From Maridesulfovibrio sp. (lineage in GTDB: Bacteria; Desulfobacterota; Desulfovibrionia; Desulfovibrionales; Desulfovibrionaceae), in NCBI RefSeq assembly GCF_963667685.1, contig NZ_OY763930.1, forward strand, positions 1,160,501 through 1,224,500: a stretch of DNA of 64,000 bases, given 5' to 3'. Below the pieces are notes generated by a model that saw nothing but the letters and a program-made list of their open reading frames with translations, did not search any database and was not told the origin of the DNA. This document shows positions 56,394 through 64,000 of this stretch, piece by piece (position 1 is the stretch's first letter; each line of letters begins with the position of its first letter). Position numbers and translations under genes: made by a program.

Positions 56394-57647
56394 TTATACA
56401 AAACTAAAAGAATTAACACCATTGACCTGAATCTCTTTCAATCCTCTGGCGGCCCTGGAGATAGCTGTATCAAGTGTTTCAGCATCATCCTTACAGATTG
56501 TAAAAGACGCGCTGGCTATAAACCTGTTCGAACCGGAAACTATCTCTGAGCTGGCAAGTGCGGCTTTTACCGCACCGAGATCAAGTTTCAGGACATCTGC
56601 ATCATCAGCTAGAATAAAAAAACCGTACTCACTTCGCGCCACAAGCGACCAGCCAAGTGAATTCTGATCTAACAGTAAAGCCGTTTTTTTCAGAGCGGCA
56701 AAGCCGGCATCCCAGCCGTAAGCAGCATTGATTTCCAACAAACTGTCCACGTTAAAAACGGCTATAGCCGGATTTTGTCCCCGCTTCTTTGCAGTTGCGA
56801 AAAGATCACGTCCTTTATCAAGAAAAGAACTGAGATTGAAGAATCCTGTGAGGGGGTCACGGCTATAGGCATCCTTGATGGAACGGATTCGTTCAAGCTC
56901 ATTGAGGTTATTGGTGACCCGCCATGAGAACTCTTCTACTTCAAATGGCTTTTTAAGAAAGTCATTTGCACCGCGCTTAAGGAATTTTGCAGTAATGGCC
57001 CCGGAATCATGGGCAGAAACACCCAGAATTGCCATCTGATCACGGCTGTGGGTTTTGCGTACCTCACTGACAAGCTCAAAGCCGTCAAGATTGGGCATCT
57101 CGTAGTCGGTAAGCAGCAGCTTCACGTCCGGGTTGGCTCTGATCAGCTCAAGAGCTTCAGCTCCATCCTTTCCGGCCAACACAGTAAAATTAAGCCGCTC
57201 CAGCAGACTCTGCATTATTTTGCGGGCAGTTGAATTGTCTTCTGCAACCACAACCTTAATCCTATGGTTGGAATGAATACGCCTAATCAGATCAACCATT
57301 TCCTCAAGATCTTCGCGACTTGATTTATTGAAATAGTCCAGTACGTTTTTCTCAATAAAACGATTACGGATAGCTTCATCAAAGGTAGAGGTCAGAATGA
57401 TGCACGGAATTCTGCGGGACAAAACATAATCAACAGCTTCTCCTTCCGGCGCTCCTTTGATGTTCAGGTTAAGGACCGCGATAAAAATATCATTTCCACT
57501 GTCAGCAAGTCTTGCTTCCACCCCGTCCATGGTATCAACGACCATGGTATCAAAAGGGGTAATGGATTCTATATGCTCAGTTATGATTCTTGCCTGAGTG
57601 TTGCTGTTTTCAACTACAAGGACGGTATTTCTAGATGCCTCGGACAT
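56394..57647 (-). CDS. Dual-receiver response regulator with degenerate GGDEF domain
   Basis: A 417-residue protein: receiver 1 (1-120), receiver 2 (about 128-250) and a GGDEF-type domain (about 265-415). Receiver 1 has Asn-Leu-Asn (VLNLNIKG) where the phosphorylated Asp is expected and so is probably not phosphorylated. Receiver 2 keeps Asp in LLTDYEMPNLDG and Lys in KKPF. The catalytic GGDEF is replaced by ARSEYGFFIL, so diguanylate cyclase activity is unlikely; it may bind nucleotide or act as a protein-interaction module. No kinase is adjacent. Confidence 0.85.
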   Translation of the reverse strand: MSEASRNTVLVVENSNTQARIITEHIESITPFDTMVVDTMDGVEARLADSGNDIFIAVLNLNIKGAPEGEAVDYVLSRRIPCIILTSTFDEAIRNRFIEKNVLDYFNKSSREDLEEMVDLIRRIHSNHRIKVVVAEDNSTARKIMQSLLERLNFTVLAGKDGAEALELIRANPDVKLLLTDYEMPNLDGFELVSEVRKTHSRDQMAILGVSAHDSGAITAKFLKRGANDFLKKPFEVEEFSWRVTNNLNELERIRSIKDAYSRDPLTGFFNLSSFLDKGRDLFATAKKRGQNPAIAVFNVDSLLEINAAYGWDAGFAALKKTALLLDQNSLGWSLVARSEYGFFILADDADVLKLDLGAVKAALASSEIVSGSNRFIASASFTICKDDAETLDTAISRAARGLKEIQVNGVNSFSFV

Positions 57648-57771
57648 GCTGCCCCCTTTTAAAACAGATTAAAATAAATAATGATTAAGATACACTTCGC
57701 AGAAGGATAAAGGCAAGGCAAATAATTAAAGGAGCATTATAATCTCAGGCTGTATAAATGCGGCGGCAGAA

Positions 57772-58059
57772 TTATTTATCTGCAAGAGGACTGGAATAGG
57801 TATTTATGATTTCTTCTGTATTGACAGGCTCGGGGGGATATTTATCGCATTCAGAAATTGCCGCATCAATTTTATGCTGATCCTCAAGATGTTCATCAAG
57901 AGGCTGTGTGGCATTGCGGGTTTTATGCGCTTCCTGGAACTCATTTACATTAGCACCAAGAACAGCCACCCCGACAATAGCTGCAGTCCCCCACATACAT
58001 CCGGAAGACAGAAGGGAGGCCAATAGAATAAACAAAGAAAGTGCTCGTATTTTCAACAA
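57772..58059 (-). CDS. Small lipoprotein
   Basis: A 95-residue protein with a signal peptide ending in the lipobox LSSGC (Cys21), then a glycine/alanine-rich hydrophobic stretch (AAIVGVAVLGANV) and a charged C-terminal tail. No recognised domain. A rather short lipoprotein of the type often encoded alone in Desulfovibrio. Confidence 0.75.
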   Translation of the reverse strand: MLKIRALSLFILLASLLSSGCMWGTAAIVGVAVLGANVNEFQEAHKTRNATQPLDEHLEDQHKIDAAISECDKYPPEPVNTEEIINTYSSPLADK

Positions 58060-58496
58060 AATACCTGACTACTCCCCGGCGGAAGAACGCCGCATACAAA
58101 TTAACGCACTATAAATATGCCGTTGATCTTATCCAGTGAGGCCAGAAAATACACCCCATACGCCTAGACCGCAAATCAACTTTCTTAAAACAATGAGCTA
58201 TACCTAAGTAGCCCAGCTACGCAATTCTTTTAAACTATTAAATAAAACTTTGTATTATGAAATATGATTCGGAATTTATTTTTTTTTCCGAAATTTATAT
58301 GTTTTAAACAAACTTTTATACTGTATTAAAGAAAAAAGGTTTAAAAAAACATTCTTACAGTCATGCATAATTTGTGTTTTAATCAAAATATGTGCAAAAT
58401 CACATCTCATTTATTTGACAGTTACTACAATCTACTTTATCCATATTTTTTCCAACGACTCGTTAGTGAATAAATAATCCCGAAAGGAGATTTCAA
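58060..58496. promoter_or_regulatory. AT-rich upstream region of mucR-type gene
   Basis: A 437-bp, strongly AT-rich gap without a gene. An imperfect dyad with arms ATTCGGAA and TTCCGAAAT lies around 58268-58296. AT-rich inverted sites are typical targets of MucR/Ros proteins, so autoregulation is possible. Confidence 0.35.
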
Positions 58497-58883
58497 GTGG
58501 AAGATTATCTGAAAGAAGCTTTGGAGATAGTCAAAGCACAGGCAAGTGTTAGAACCATGAGTGAAGAAGAGATGACTTCCATGGTCCGCAAACTGTCTAC
58601 AGGCATTCAGGCTATAGCTGAAAATACCATCCCCGCACAGGAAGAAGCTCCTGCATGCGAGCCTAAAAAATCCATCAAGGAAAAATCCATTGTATGCTGT
58701 GAATGCGGAAAATCCTTTAAGATCATAACCAAGAAGCACCTTGCTTCCCACGGTCTGACCCCTGATGAATACCGCGAAAAATACGGTCTCAAGAAAAAGA
58801 CCCCTCTTGTCTGCAAATCCCTGCAGCGTGAACGCCGTAAAAAAATGAAGGAAATGAAACTCTGGACAAAACGCGGCAAATAG
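58497..58883 (+). CDS. MucR/Ros-family zinc-finger regulator
   Basis: A 128-residue protein starting with GTG at 58497 behind AAGGAG. Residues about 65-120 are the Ros/MucR domain: VCCECGKSFKIITKKHLASHGLTPDEYREKYG, with the Cys2-His2 zinc ligands and the following basic helix. The N-terminal half is helical and may oligomerise. Members silence AT-rich or horizontally acquired DNA and regulate surface and virulence genes in proteobacteria. It is monocistronic and ends in a terminator. Confidence 0.88.
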   Translation: MEDYLKEALEIVKAQASVRTMSEEEMTSMVRKLSTGIQAIAENTIPAQEEAPACEPKKSIKEKSIVCCECGKSFKIITKKHLASHGLTPDEYREKYGLKKKTPLVCKSLQRERRKKMKEMKLWTKRGK

Positions 58884-58910
58884 AGTTTCCGACATAATTT
58901 CCGCAAAAAA

Positions 58911-58947
58911 AGCGTGGTAAGCCGAAAGGTTTACCACGCTTATTTTT
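58911..58947. terminator. Terminator after mucR-type gene and mcp
   Basis: AAGCGTGGTAA and TTACCACGCTT form a perfect stem around a ten-base loop, with A/T runs on both sides, so it serves both convergent genes. Confidence 0.85.
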
Positions 58948-58961
58948 CTATTTAAGACCCA

Positions 58962-60989
58962 TCAAGAGCGCTTCAAACGATCCACGATCATGCTCAGCTC
59001 ACTGGTCATCTGTGACAAATCTTGAATTGCTACCGCTGACTGGGCCATACTCGCTGAAGTTTCTTCGGATATTCTGGAAACCTCTTCCACTGTATGATTA
59101 ATCTCTTCTGATGCAGCGGATTGTTCTTCAGCCGCTGTGGCGATGGATTGAATCTGCGCCGCATTTTCACGGGCAAAATTCAAAATGCTGTCCAGAACCT
59201 CACCGGAATTTGTAGCCAGTTCAGTGCTCTCATCAACAGTATTCGCAGCGTTATCCATGGACTGAATACTTTTACGCGCAGCAACCTGAATTGCGGAGAT
59301 ACTCTTACCTACCTGCTGAGTTGCTCCGATGGTCTTCTCGGCCAGTTTTCGGACTTCATCGGCAACCACAGCAAATCCCCGCCCGGCTTCCCCAGCACGG
59401 GCAGCCTCAATAGCTGCGTTCAGCGCCAGCAGGTTGGTCTGGTCGGCAATATCATTGATCACGTCCATAATCTCGCCAATACTGTCGGTCTGAGCACCAA
59501 GTGAAGTCAAATCTTCTTTCATGGCCTGCGTCTGCTGCTGAACATTGCTGACAGCCTCAATGACACGGTTAACCAGATCAGTACCATTATCAGCAGCTTC
59601 CTGCGTACTCACGGCATTGGCGGCCGCAACGGCAGAATTTCGGGCAACCTCCAGAACAGAGGAATTCATCTGCTCCATGCTGGTCGCAGTTTCAGTCATG
59701 CGTTCCCGCTGAAGATCTGTAAAGCTATTAATCTCATCAGCTTGTGCGGACAACTCTTCAGTACCGGCAGCAATGCGATCTACCACGCCTTCTATTTGCG
59801 ATGCAGCCTGAAGAATACCTTCTCTTGTTGCTCGGTCAGCTCTTTCGCGGGATTTCTCTGCCTCGGACACCGCAGCTCTCGCACGTTCGGCCTCAGCTTC
59901 GGCGAGGCGACTCTTCTCTTCGGTATCACGAAGCATTGCCTTGAGCTTTCCAACCATGGTCCGCAAGGCTTCGGCCAGCACGCCAACCTCATCATTGCGC
60001 CGCATATCCAGTGTCTTATCAAGATCTCCGTCGGCTACAGCGGCTGCGAATTCAACACCCTTTAACAACGGCTTGAAGATAAGCGCGGAAGCAAGGAAAT
60101 TCAGCATGACAGCAGCCAATGCAAGCGCAATGACAGCCACAATACCATTCTGTTTCAGATTGGTGATGGAATCTTCATTGATTACACCAAGTTCCTCGTA
60201 GGTCCAGACCTTCCAGTTCAAACTATCAATAATGTAAAGGCTTCCTGCGTATTTTTTACCGGCAAGCGAAAACTCTACCCTGCCGTTTGAATTTCGGCTG
60301 CTGAATTTTTCCAGCTCAGGAATACTTTCCCAAAGGCTTTTGCCGATGAGCTTCTTGTCACGATTGGCCATTATATAGCCGTCAGCTCGGGTCAGAAAAA
60401 TATTCTGATGATTCAGAACACTGTTCGCAAAATCGGTTACGTCTGTCAGCCCCAGATTGACACAGAGAGTGGCTTCAACCCGTCCATCTTTCATAACCGG
60501 AACGCCTACGGCCATAACCAGCGCGCCGATGGAAGACGTGTATGGAGTGGTCATAATTCTCTTTTCGCCACCGAAAAGACGTTTGTACCACTCTCGCCGC
60601 TTTGCTTTCTCCTTGAAATTTGGAATGATAGCACCCCTGTTCGCTGTATAAGTACTTCCGTCAGCAAAACAGAAATATGATTCCCCTATATTGGCCTGCT
60701 TTTTAAGCTGTCTGGCCAGCTCAATGCGATAGGCAAACAGTTCCTCTTCAGACATATCCTGGGAGCCGTCGAACATCCTTGCGGCCAGCTCAAGGGCATT
60801 GAAATAAATGTTGATTTTTTCAGCAACAGCTTTGCCTACTGCCCGGGCGACAGTATCGAGTTTTTCAAGCTCTGCTTTATGGGATGACGAGCTGAAACTT
60901 TGGTAGGAAAATCCGGCCATTACAATGATAACAACCGCAAAGAACGCGAAGACACTGAGAACAATCTTATTCTTGGCACTAATAAACAC
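58962..60989 (-). CDS. Methyl-accepting chemotaxis protein (Cache type)
   Basis: A 675-residue chemoreceptor: first membrane span about 8-29, periplasmic Cache-type sensor about 33-280 ([29 protein letters not shown]), second span about 285-308, HAMP, then the long coiled-coil signalling domain with the hairpin tip [18 protein letters not shown]. There is no C-terminal CheR-docking pentapeptide. Such sensors usually bind small organic acids or amino acids. The ligand is unknown. Confidence 0.93.
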   Translation of the reverse strand: MFISAKNKIVLSVFAFFAVVIIVMAGFSYQSFSSSSHKAELEKLDTVARAVGKAVAEKINIYFNALELAARMFDGSQDMSEEELFAYRIELARQLKKQANIGESYFCFADGSTYTANRGAIIPNFKEKAKRREWYKRLFGGEKRIMTTPYTSSIGALVMAVGVPVMKDGRVEATLCVNLGLTDVTDFANSVLNHQNIFLTRADGYIMANRDKKLIGKSLWESIPELEKFSSRNSNGRVEFSLAGKKYAGSLYIIDSLNWKVWTYEELGVINEDSITNLKQNGIVAVIALALAAVMLNFLASALIFKPLLKGVEFAAAVADGDLDKTLDMRRNDEVGVLAEALRTMVGKLKAMLRDTEEKSRLAEAEAERARAAVSEAEKSRERADRATREGILQAASQIEGVVDRIAAGTEELSAQADEINSFTDLQRERMTETATSMEQMNSSVLEVARNSAVAAANAVSTQEAADNGTDLVNRVIEAVSNVQQQTQAMKEDLTSLGAQTDSIGEIMDVINDIADQTNLLALNAAIEAARAGEAGRGFAVVADEVRKLAEKTIGATQQVGKSISAIQVAARKSIQSMDNAANTVDESTELATNSGEVLDSILNFARENAAQIQSIATAAEEQSAASEEINHTVEEVSRISEETSASMAQSAVAIQDLSQMTSELSMIVDRLKRS

Positions 60990-61293
60990 AAGACCTCCTG
61001 GTCTCTAAAATCCAATGGACGTCAGGGAACTCTGTTAGCGCAAACCATTTTGCGTTAACCATGTCATCTTTTGCACCAGATAAAAAACTAAACCTCAATC
61101 AGCCTTCACGCTTAGTATCACTTATATAAAACCCAAATATAATTAAAGCTATTTTTTGAAATAAACACCTCTAAGCAGATTAATAACCACAAGATCCATA
61201 TATCCGAACAGGACAACTATCTCCCTTTTCACAACGCAAATTCTGTTTTATATAAAAGCGCAGCAATCTGAATAACCATGACCACAAAAATAT
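60990..61293. promoter_or_regulatory. Intergenic region upstream of mcp and VanY-like gene
   Basis: A 304-bp gap between divergent genes. No further gene, repeat or clear promoter motif was recognised. Confidence 0.3.
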
Positions 61294-62124
61294 ATGAAAA
61301 GAAGAACATTCCTGAAATATCTCTGCCAAGCTTCCGCCGGTATATACCTATGCCAAATTTCGGAGTTTGCGCAGGCTCAGGAAGCCGCCCGCGCTGTAGA
61401 AGAAAAAGATCTCAAAGACTATCTGCACCGCATGGCCAACTTTGACAAACAACAACCCGGAGACATTATCCTGTCTCAAAAAGAACAGGCCCTCCTGCGG
61501 TCAACGCTGGGCAGATTGCGCCGCGTGCAACGCACTGTGGGGTTCGGTAATTTCTGCGTCGTCAGCTTCGACGACATCCTGAAATTCGGGCGGAACTATT
61601 CTTCCGTCGGCAGGTTTACCAAGCCGGAACTCGAATTTATGGACCATATTTTCCACTTTGACGCTCATAAATACGGGTTTTACGGCGAAAAGCCAGAAAA
61701 GAAGCTGACTGCAGCCTTTCCTAGAAAAGAACTTGTTAAAATTCCAAGGACCGGAAATTTTCTCTACCGTGGTGAACCACACAGGAAATATCTGGAAATC
61801 AGAAAAGAGCTGGGCAAAAATGTATATCTCACTTCTGGAGTGCGCGGTATTCCCAAGCAGTTCATACTTTTTCTTTCCAAAGCTGAATCCAATGGCGGGA
61901 ATCTCTCTTTAGCTTCCCGTTCGCTGGCTCCTCCGGGATATTCCTATCATGGTGTCGGTGATTTTGATGTAGGGGAGAAAGGGCTCGGGGCAGCAAATTT
62001 CAGCGCCAGCTTTGCAAGGACAAATACATGTATCAAGCTGCGCGAACATGGATACCTGCAACTACGCTACCCGGAAAACAACATGCTGGGTGTGCGCTTT
62101 GAACCCTGGCATATTAAAGTCTGA
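61294..62124 (+). CDS. VanY-like D-Ala-D-Ala carboxypeptidase family protein (M15), Tat-type leader
   Basis: A 276-residue protein. The N-terminus MKRRTFLKYLCQASAG has a twin-arginine pattern, so export by Tat is likely. The C-terminal half carries the M15 zinc-peptidase motifs: SYHGVGDFDVG (His and Asp zinc ligands, in place of SxHxxGxAxD) and EPWHIKV (the last His). It would trim peptidoglycan stem peptides in the periplasm. The middle region (70-160) is not recognised. fliM follows after about 150 bp. Confidence 0.8.
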   Translation: MKRRTFLKYLCQASAGIYLCQISEFAQAQEAARAVEEKDLKDYLHRMANFDKQQPGDIILSQKEQALLRSTLGRLRRVQRTVGFGNFCVVSFDDILKFGRNYSSVGRFTKPELEFMDHIFHFDAHKYGFYGEKPEKKLTAAFPRKELVKIPRTGNFLYRGEPHRKYLEIRKELGKNVYLTSGVRGIPKQFILFLSKAESNGGNLSLASRSLAPPGYSYHGVGDFDVGEKGLGAANFSASFARTNTCIKLREHGYLQLRYPENNMLGVRFEPWHIKV

Positions 62125-62277
62125 TTCAGCCGGGGTTCATCCCGCTAAAGAAATTTATTTTTTTCACCGATACAGACAATACACGCACGGCTTACGCGTT
62201 TACTTTATACGCAAAAATGGATAATCGTAGTCTATTGATGGGCCACATAAACGATAACTGATACGGGTTGAACCAGC

Positions 62278-63258
62278 ATGAGCAAAATTCTGCAGCAGGA
62301 TGAGGTCGATGCTCTATTAAGGGGCCTTTCCGGCGGAGAGGTTGAAGCAGAGCAGGACATACCGGATGATGACTCCGGTGTTGTCTCCTTTGACCTTGCC
62401 AACCAGGACCGCATTATTCGCGGACGTATGCCCGTTCTCGAAATCGTTAACGACCGTTTTGCGCGTCTGGCGACCAATAATCTCGCCAACACCATGCGTA
62501 AACGCGTGGACATCAACCCCATTTCCATTGATATGTCCAAATTCGGGGACTTCATGCGCTCCCTGCCCGTGCCGACTTCACTGTCGATTTTCAAGATGGA
62601 CCCGCTGCGCGGTAACGCCATCCTTGTTGTCGACTCCCGCCTAGTCTTCGCACTCGTCGAAAGCTTTTTCGGCGGTTCCGGTTCCCAGCCCAAAGTCGAG
62701 GGACGTGATTTCACTCCCATTGAACAGGCTATCGTAGACCGGGTTGTAAAAATAGCGCTTTCCAACCTCGAAGATTCATGGCGCCCGGTACACGAAGTTC
62801 ACCTTGAACTTGTTCGTTCCGAGGTCAACCCCCAGTTCGCGGCCATTGTACCGCCTTCAGATGTTGTTGTAGTTATCACTTTTGAGGTTGAGCTGGAAAA
62901 CGCCATTGGTTCACTTATTGTCTGTCTGCCATACTCCACACTGGAACCTATCCGTTCCAAACTGCACGCATCCTTCCAGTCCGAACGTCTGGAAATCGAC
63001 CATGTATGGGTAAGCAGATTCAAGGAAAGACTCCTTGAAACACCGGTGGAGCTTCTGGTGCGCCTCGGCAAGACCAAAATCACAGGCCGTCAGCTGCTCA
63101 ACCTCGAAGAGGGCGATCTGCTCCTGCTGGATACTGACGAAGAAGACATGCTCGAATGTGAAGTCGGCGGAGTCCTCAAATATCTCGGCTCGCCCGGAAG
63201 AGTTAAAGCCAACCGTGCCTTCCAGATCGCCCACGCCATCGAGCCGAAGATGACTTAA
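62278..63258 (+). CDS. fliM: Flagellar motor switch protein FliM
   Basis: A 326-residue C-ring protein. It starts with SKILQQDEVDALLRGL, the CheY-binding N-terminal peptide, followed by the CheC-like middle domain (LEIVNDRFARLATNNLANTMRK, SFFGGSG, LEDSWRPVHEV) and the C-terminal SpoA/FliN-like domain (TKITGRQLLNLEEGDLL). The chromosomal flagellar operon is not nearby; fliM stands alone between a peptidase and a glycosyltransferase gene. Confidence 0.97.
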   Translation: MSKILQQDEVDALLRGLSGGEVEAEQDIPDDDSGVVSFDLANQDRIIRGRMPVLEIVNDRFARLATNNLANTMRKRVDINPISIDMSKFGDFMRSLPVPTSLSIFKMDPLRGNAILVVDSRLVFALVESFFGGSGSQPKVEGRDFTPIEQAIVDRVVKIALSNLEDSWRPVHEVHLELVRSEVNPQFAAIVPPSDVVVVITFEVELENAIGSLIVCLPYSTLEPIRSKLHASFQSERLEIDHVWVSRFKERLLETPVELLVRLGKTKITGRQLLNLEEGDLLLLDTDEEDMLECEVGGVLKYLGSPGRVKANRAFQIAHAIEPKMT

Positions 63259-63326
63259 GCGCTCGTAGCGCATCAACTATTCTTAACTTTCTTGACTCGC
63301 GCCGTACCCCTGCCTACAATCCGCTG

Positions 63327-64000
63327 ATGAATAAAATTACCGGACTGGTACTTACGTATAACGGCGAAAGGTTGCTTGATGAATGTCTGCAAAGCCTTTC
63401 CTTCTGCGATGAAATTCTGCTTATCGATTCCGGGTCCACGGACTCCACACACGAAATCGGGAAAAAATATAATGCCCGAATCGTGCATAACGATTGGAAC
63501 GGGGCCATTGAGCAGCACAAATTTGCATTAACCCAGATCACCACCCCCTGGGTTGTAACCATCGATCAGGACGAAATAATATCCCCTGAGCTGCGCGAAT
63601 CAATCACCGGGAAATTACAGAATTCCGACAATGTCGACGGCTATTACTGCCCGCGACGCTCCTGGTATCTGGACCGTTTCATCATGCACAGCGGCTGGTA
63701 CCCGGACAAACTTTTTCGTGTTTTTAAAAGGGACGGCATCACCATCGGCGGCATCAGGCCGCACGAGGAGCTGCGCCCTAAAAACAAATCCGGAGAAATT
63801 ACCGGGGATATAATCCACTACCCTTACGAAAACTTTTTTCAGCATCTGGACAAAATCAACAGCTACACTCAGGATGCAGCTGAAGACCTCTATTCCCGTG
63901 GCAAAAGAAGTTCGCTGGGGGCAGCCCTGGGGCACGGATTTGGCAAATTTCTCAAACAGTATATACTCAAAGCAGGATTCCGTGACGGACGGGCCGGTTT
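63327..64000 (+). CDS. Glycosyltransferase family 2 (LPS core type), 3'-truncated by window edge
   Basis: Open from the ATG at 63327 to the window end, giving 224 residues so far. The GT2 nucleotide-binding start is GLVLTYNGERLLDECLQSL, then LIDSGSTDST, and the DxD-type metal motif is TIDQDE near 90. Relatives include WaaE/KdtX, which add glucose to the lipopolysaccharide inner core; RSWYLDRFIMHSGWYPD fits that group. The C-terminus lies outside the window. Confidence 0.85.
   Translation, partial: MNKITGLVLTYNGERLLDECLQSLSFCDEILLIDSGSTDSTHEIGKKYNARIVHNDWNGAIEQHKFALTQITTPWVVTIDQDEIISPELRESITGKLQNSDNVDGYYCPRRSWYLDRFIMHSGWYPDKLFRVFKRDGITIGGIRPHEELRPKNKSGEITGDIIHYPYENFFQHLDKINSYTQDAAEDLYSRGKRSSLGAALGHGFGKFLKQYILKAGFRDGRAG

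Noticed and set aside
58437-58937. A 166-codon minus-strand frame overlapping the mucR-type gene
   Set aside because: The plus-strand protein has a clear Ros/MucR zinc finger and ribosome-binding site; the minus frame is a shadow.

Overview
The window looks like part of the chromosome of a marine, Desulfovibrio-like sulfate or sulfite reducer (Desulfovibrionaceae; this is inference). The main evidence is a complete isethionate sulfite-lyase gene set (islA, islB, a TRAP transporter and a sigma-54 activator), typical of Desulfovibrio and Bilophila, together with fliM, a MucR/Ros regulator and many short intergenic hairpin terminators. No rRNA, tRNA or CRISPR array was seen.

Layout. (1) 1-2.8 kb: the 3' part of an ABC exporter (NHLP-bacteriocin type) and a DUF4037 gene. 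(2) 2.8-8 kb: a degraded Tn7-like left end, a broken ridA, a membrane permease, an uncharacterised protein, and a TetR regulator divergent from a condensation-domain-like acyltransferase. (3) 8-20.3 kb: the isethionate (sulfonate) regulon. islA, an amidohydrolase-like gene and dctP each have a -24/-12 sigma-54 promoter; the activator gene and a TauE-type exporter lie between them. IslA would release sulfite for respiration and acetaldehyde for energy; the acetaldehyde-consuming enzymes are not in this window. (4) 20.4-28.5 kb: an alpha/beta hydrolase, a LysR regulator, and an unusual cluster of DASS transporter, thioredoxin, leaderless arylsulfate sulfotransferase, thioredoxin reductase and outer-membrane channel. 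(5) 28.7-29.15 kb: relics of an IS3-family element and of the right end of a second, diverged Tn7-like element. (6) 29,159-42,360: a complete Tn7-like transposon, about 13.2 kb, with Tn7-type left and right ends, tnsABCDE and a type IIG restriction-modification cargo. It sits exactly 25 bp downstream of the glmS stop codon, the classical attTn7 position. (7) 42.4-64 kb: core genes: glmS, rdgB, a sensor kinase, rimO, a SPOR lipoprotein, a heptosyltransferase, glpX, an AmiC-type amidase, a dual-receiver/degenerate GGDEF protein, mucR, a chemoreceptor, a VanY-like peptidase, fliM and a glycosyltransferase.

The most notable points are these. tnsA is split into two frames exactly at a U_UUU_UUA slippery heptamer, and a -1 shift restores a 272-residue TnsA with every catalytic residue at the Tn7 position. 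The tnsA ribosome-binding site is buried in a leader hairpin. Tn7 end relics at 2.8 kb and 29.1 kb suggest that everything between 2.8 and 42.4 kb, including both sulfur-compound clusters, accumulated as a layered Tn7 island downstream of glmS. A cytoplasmic arylsulfate sulfotransferase is paired with a thioredoxin system instead of the usual Dsb partners.
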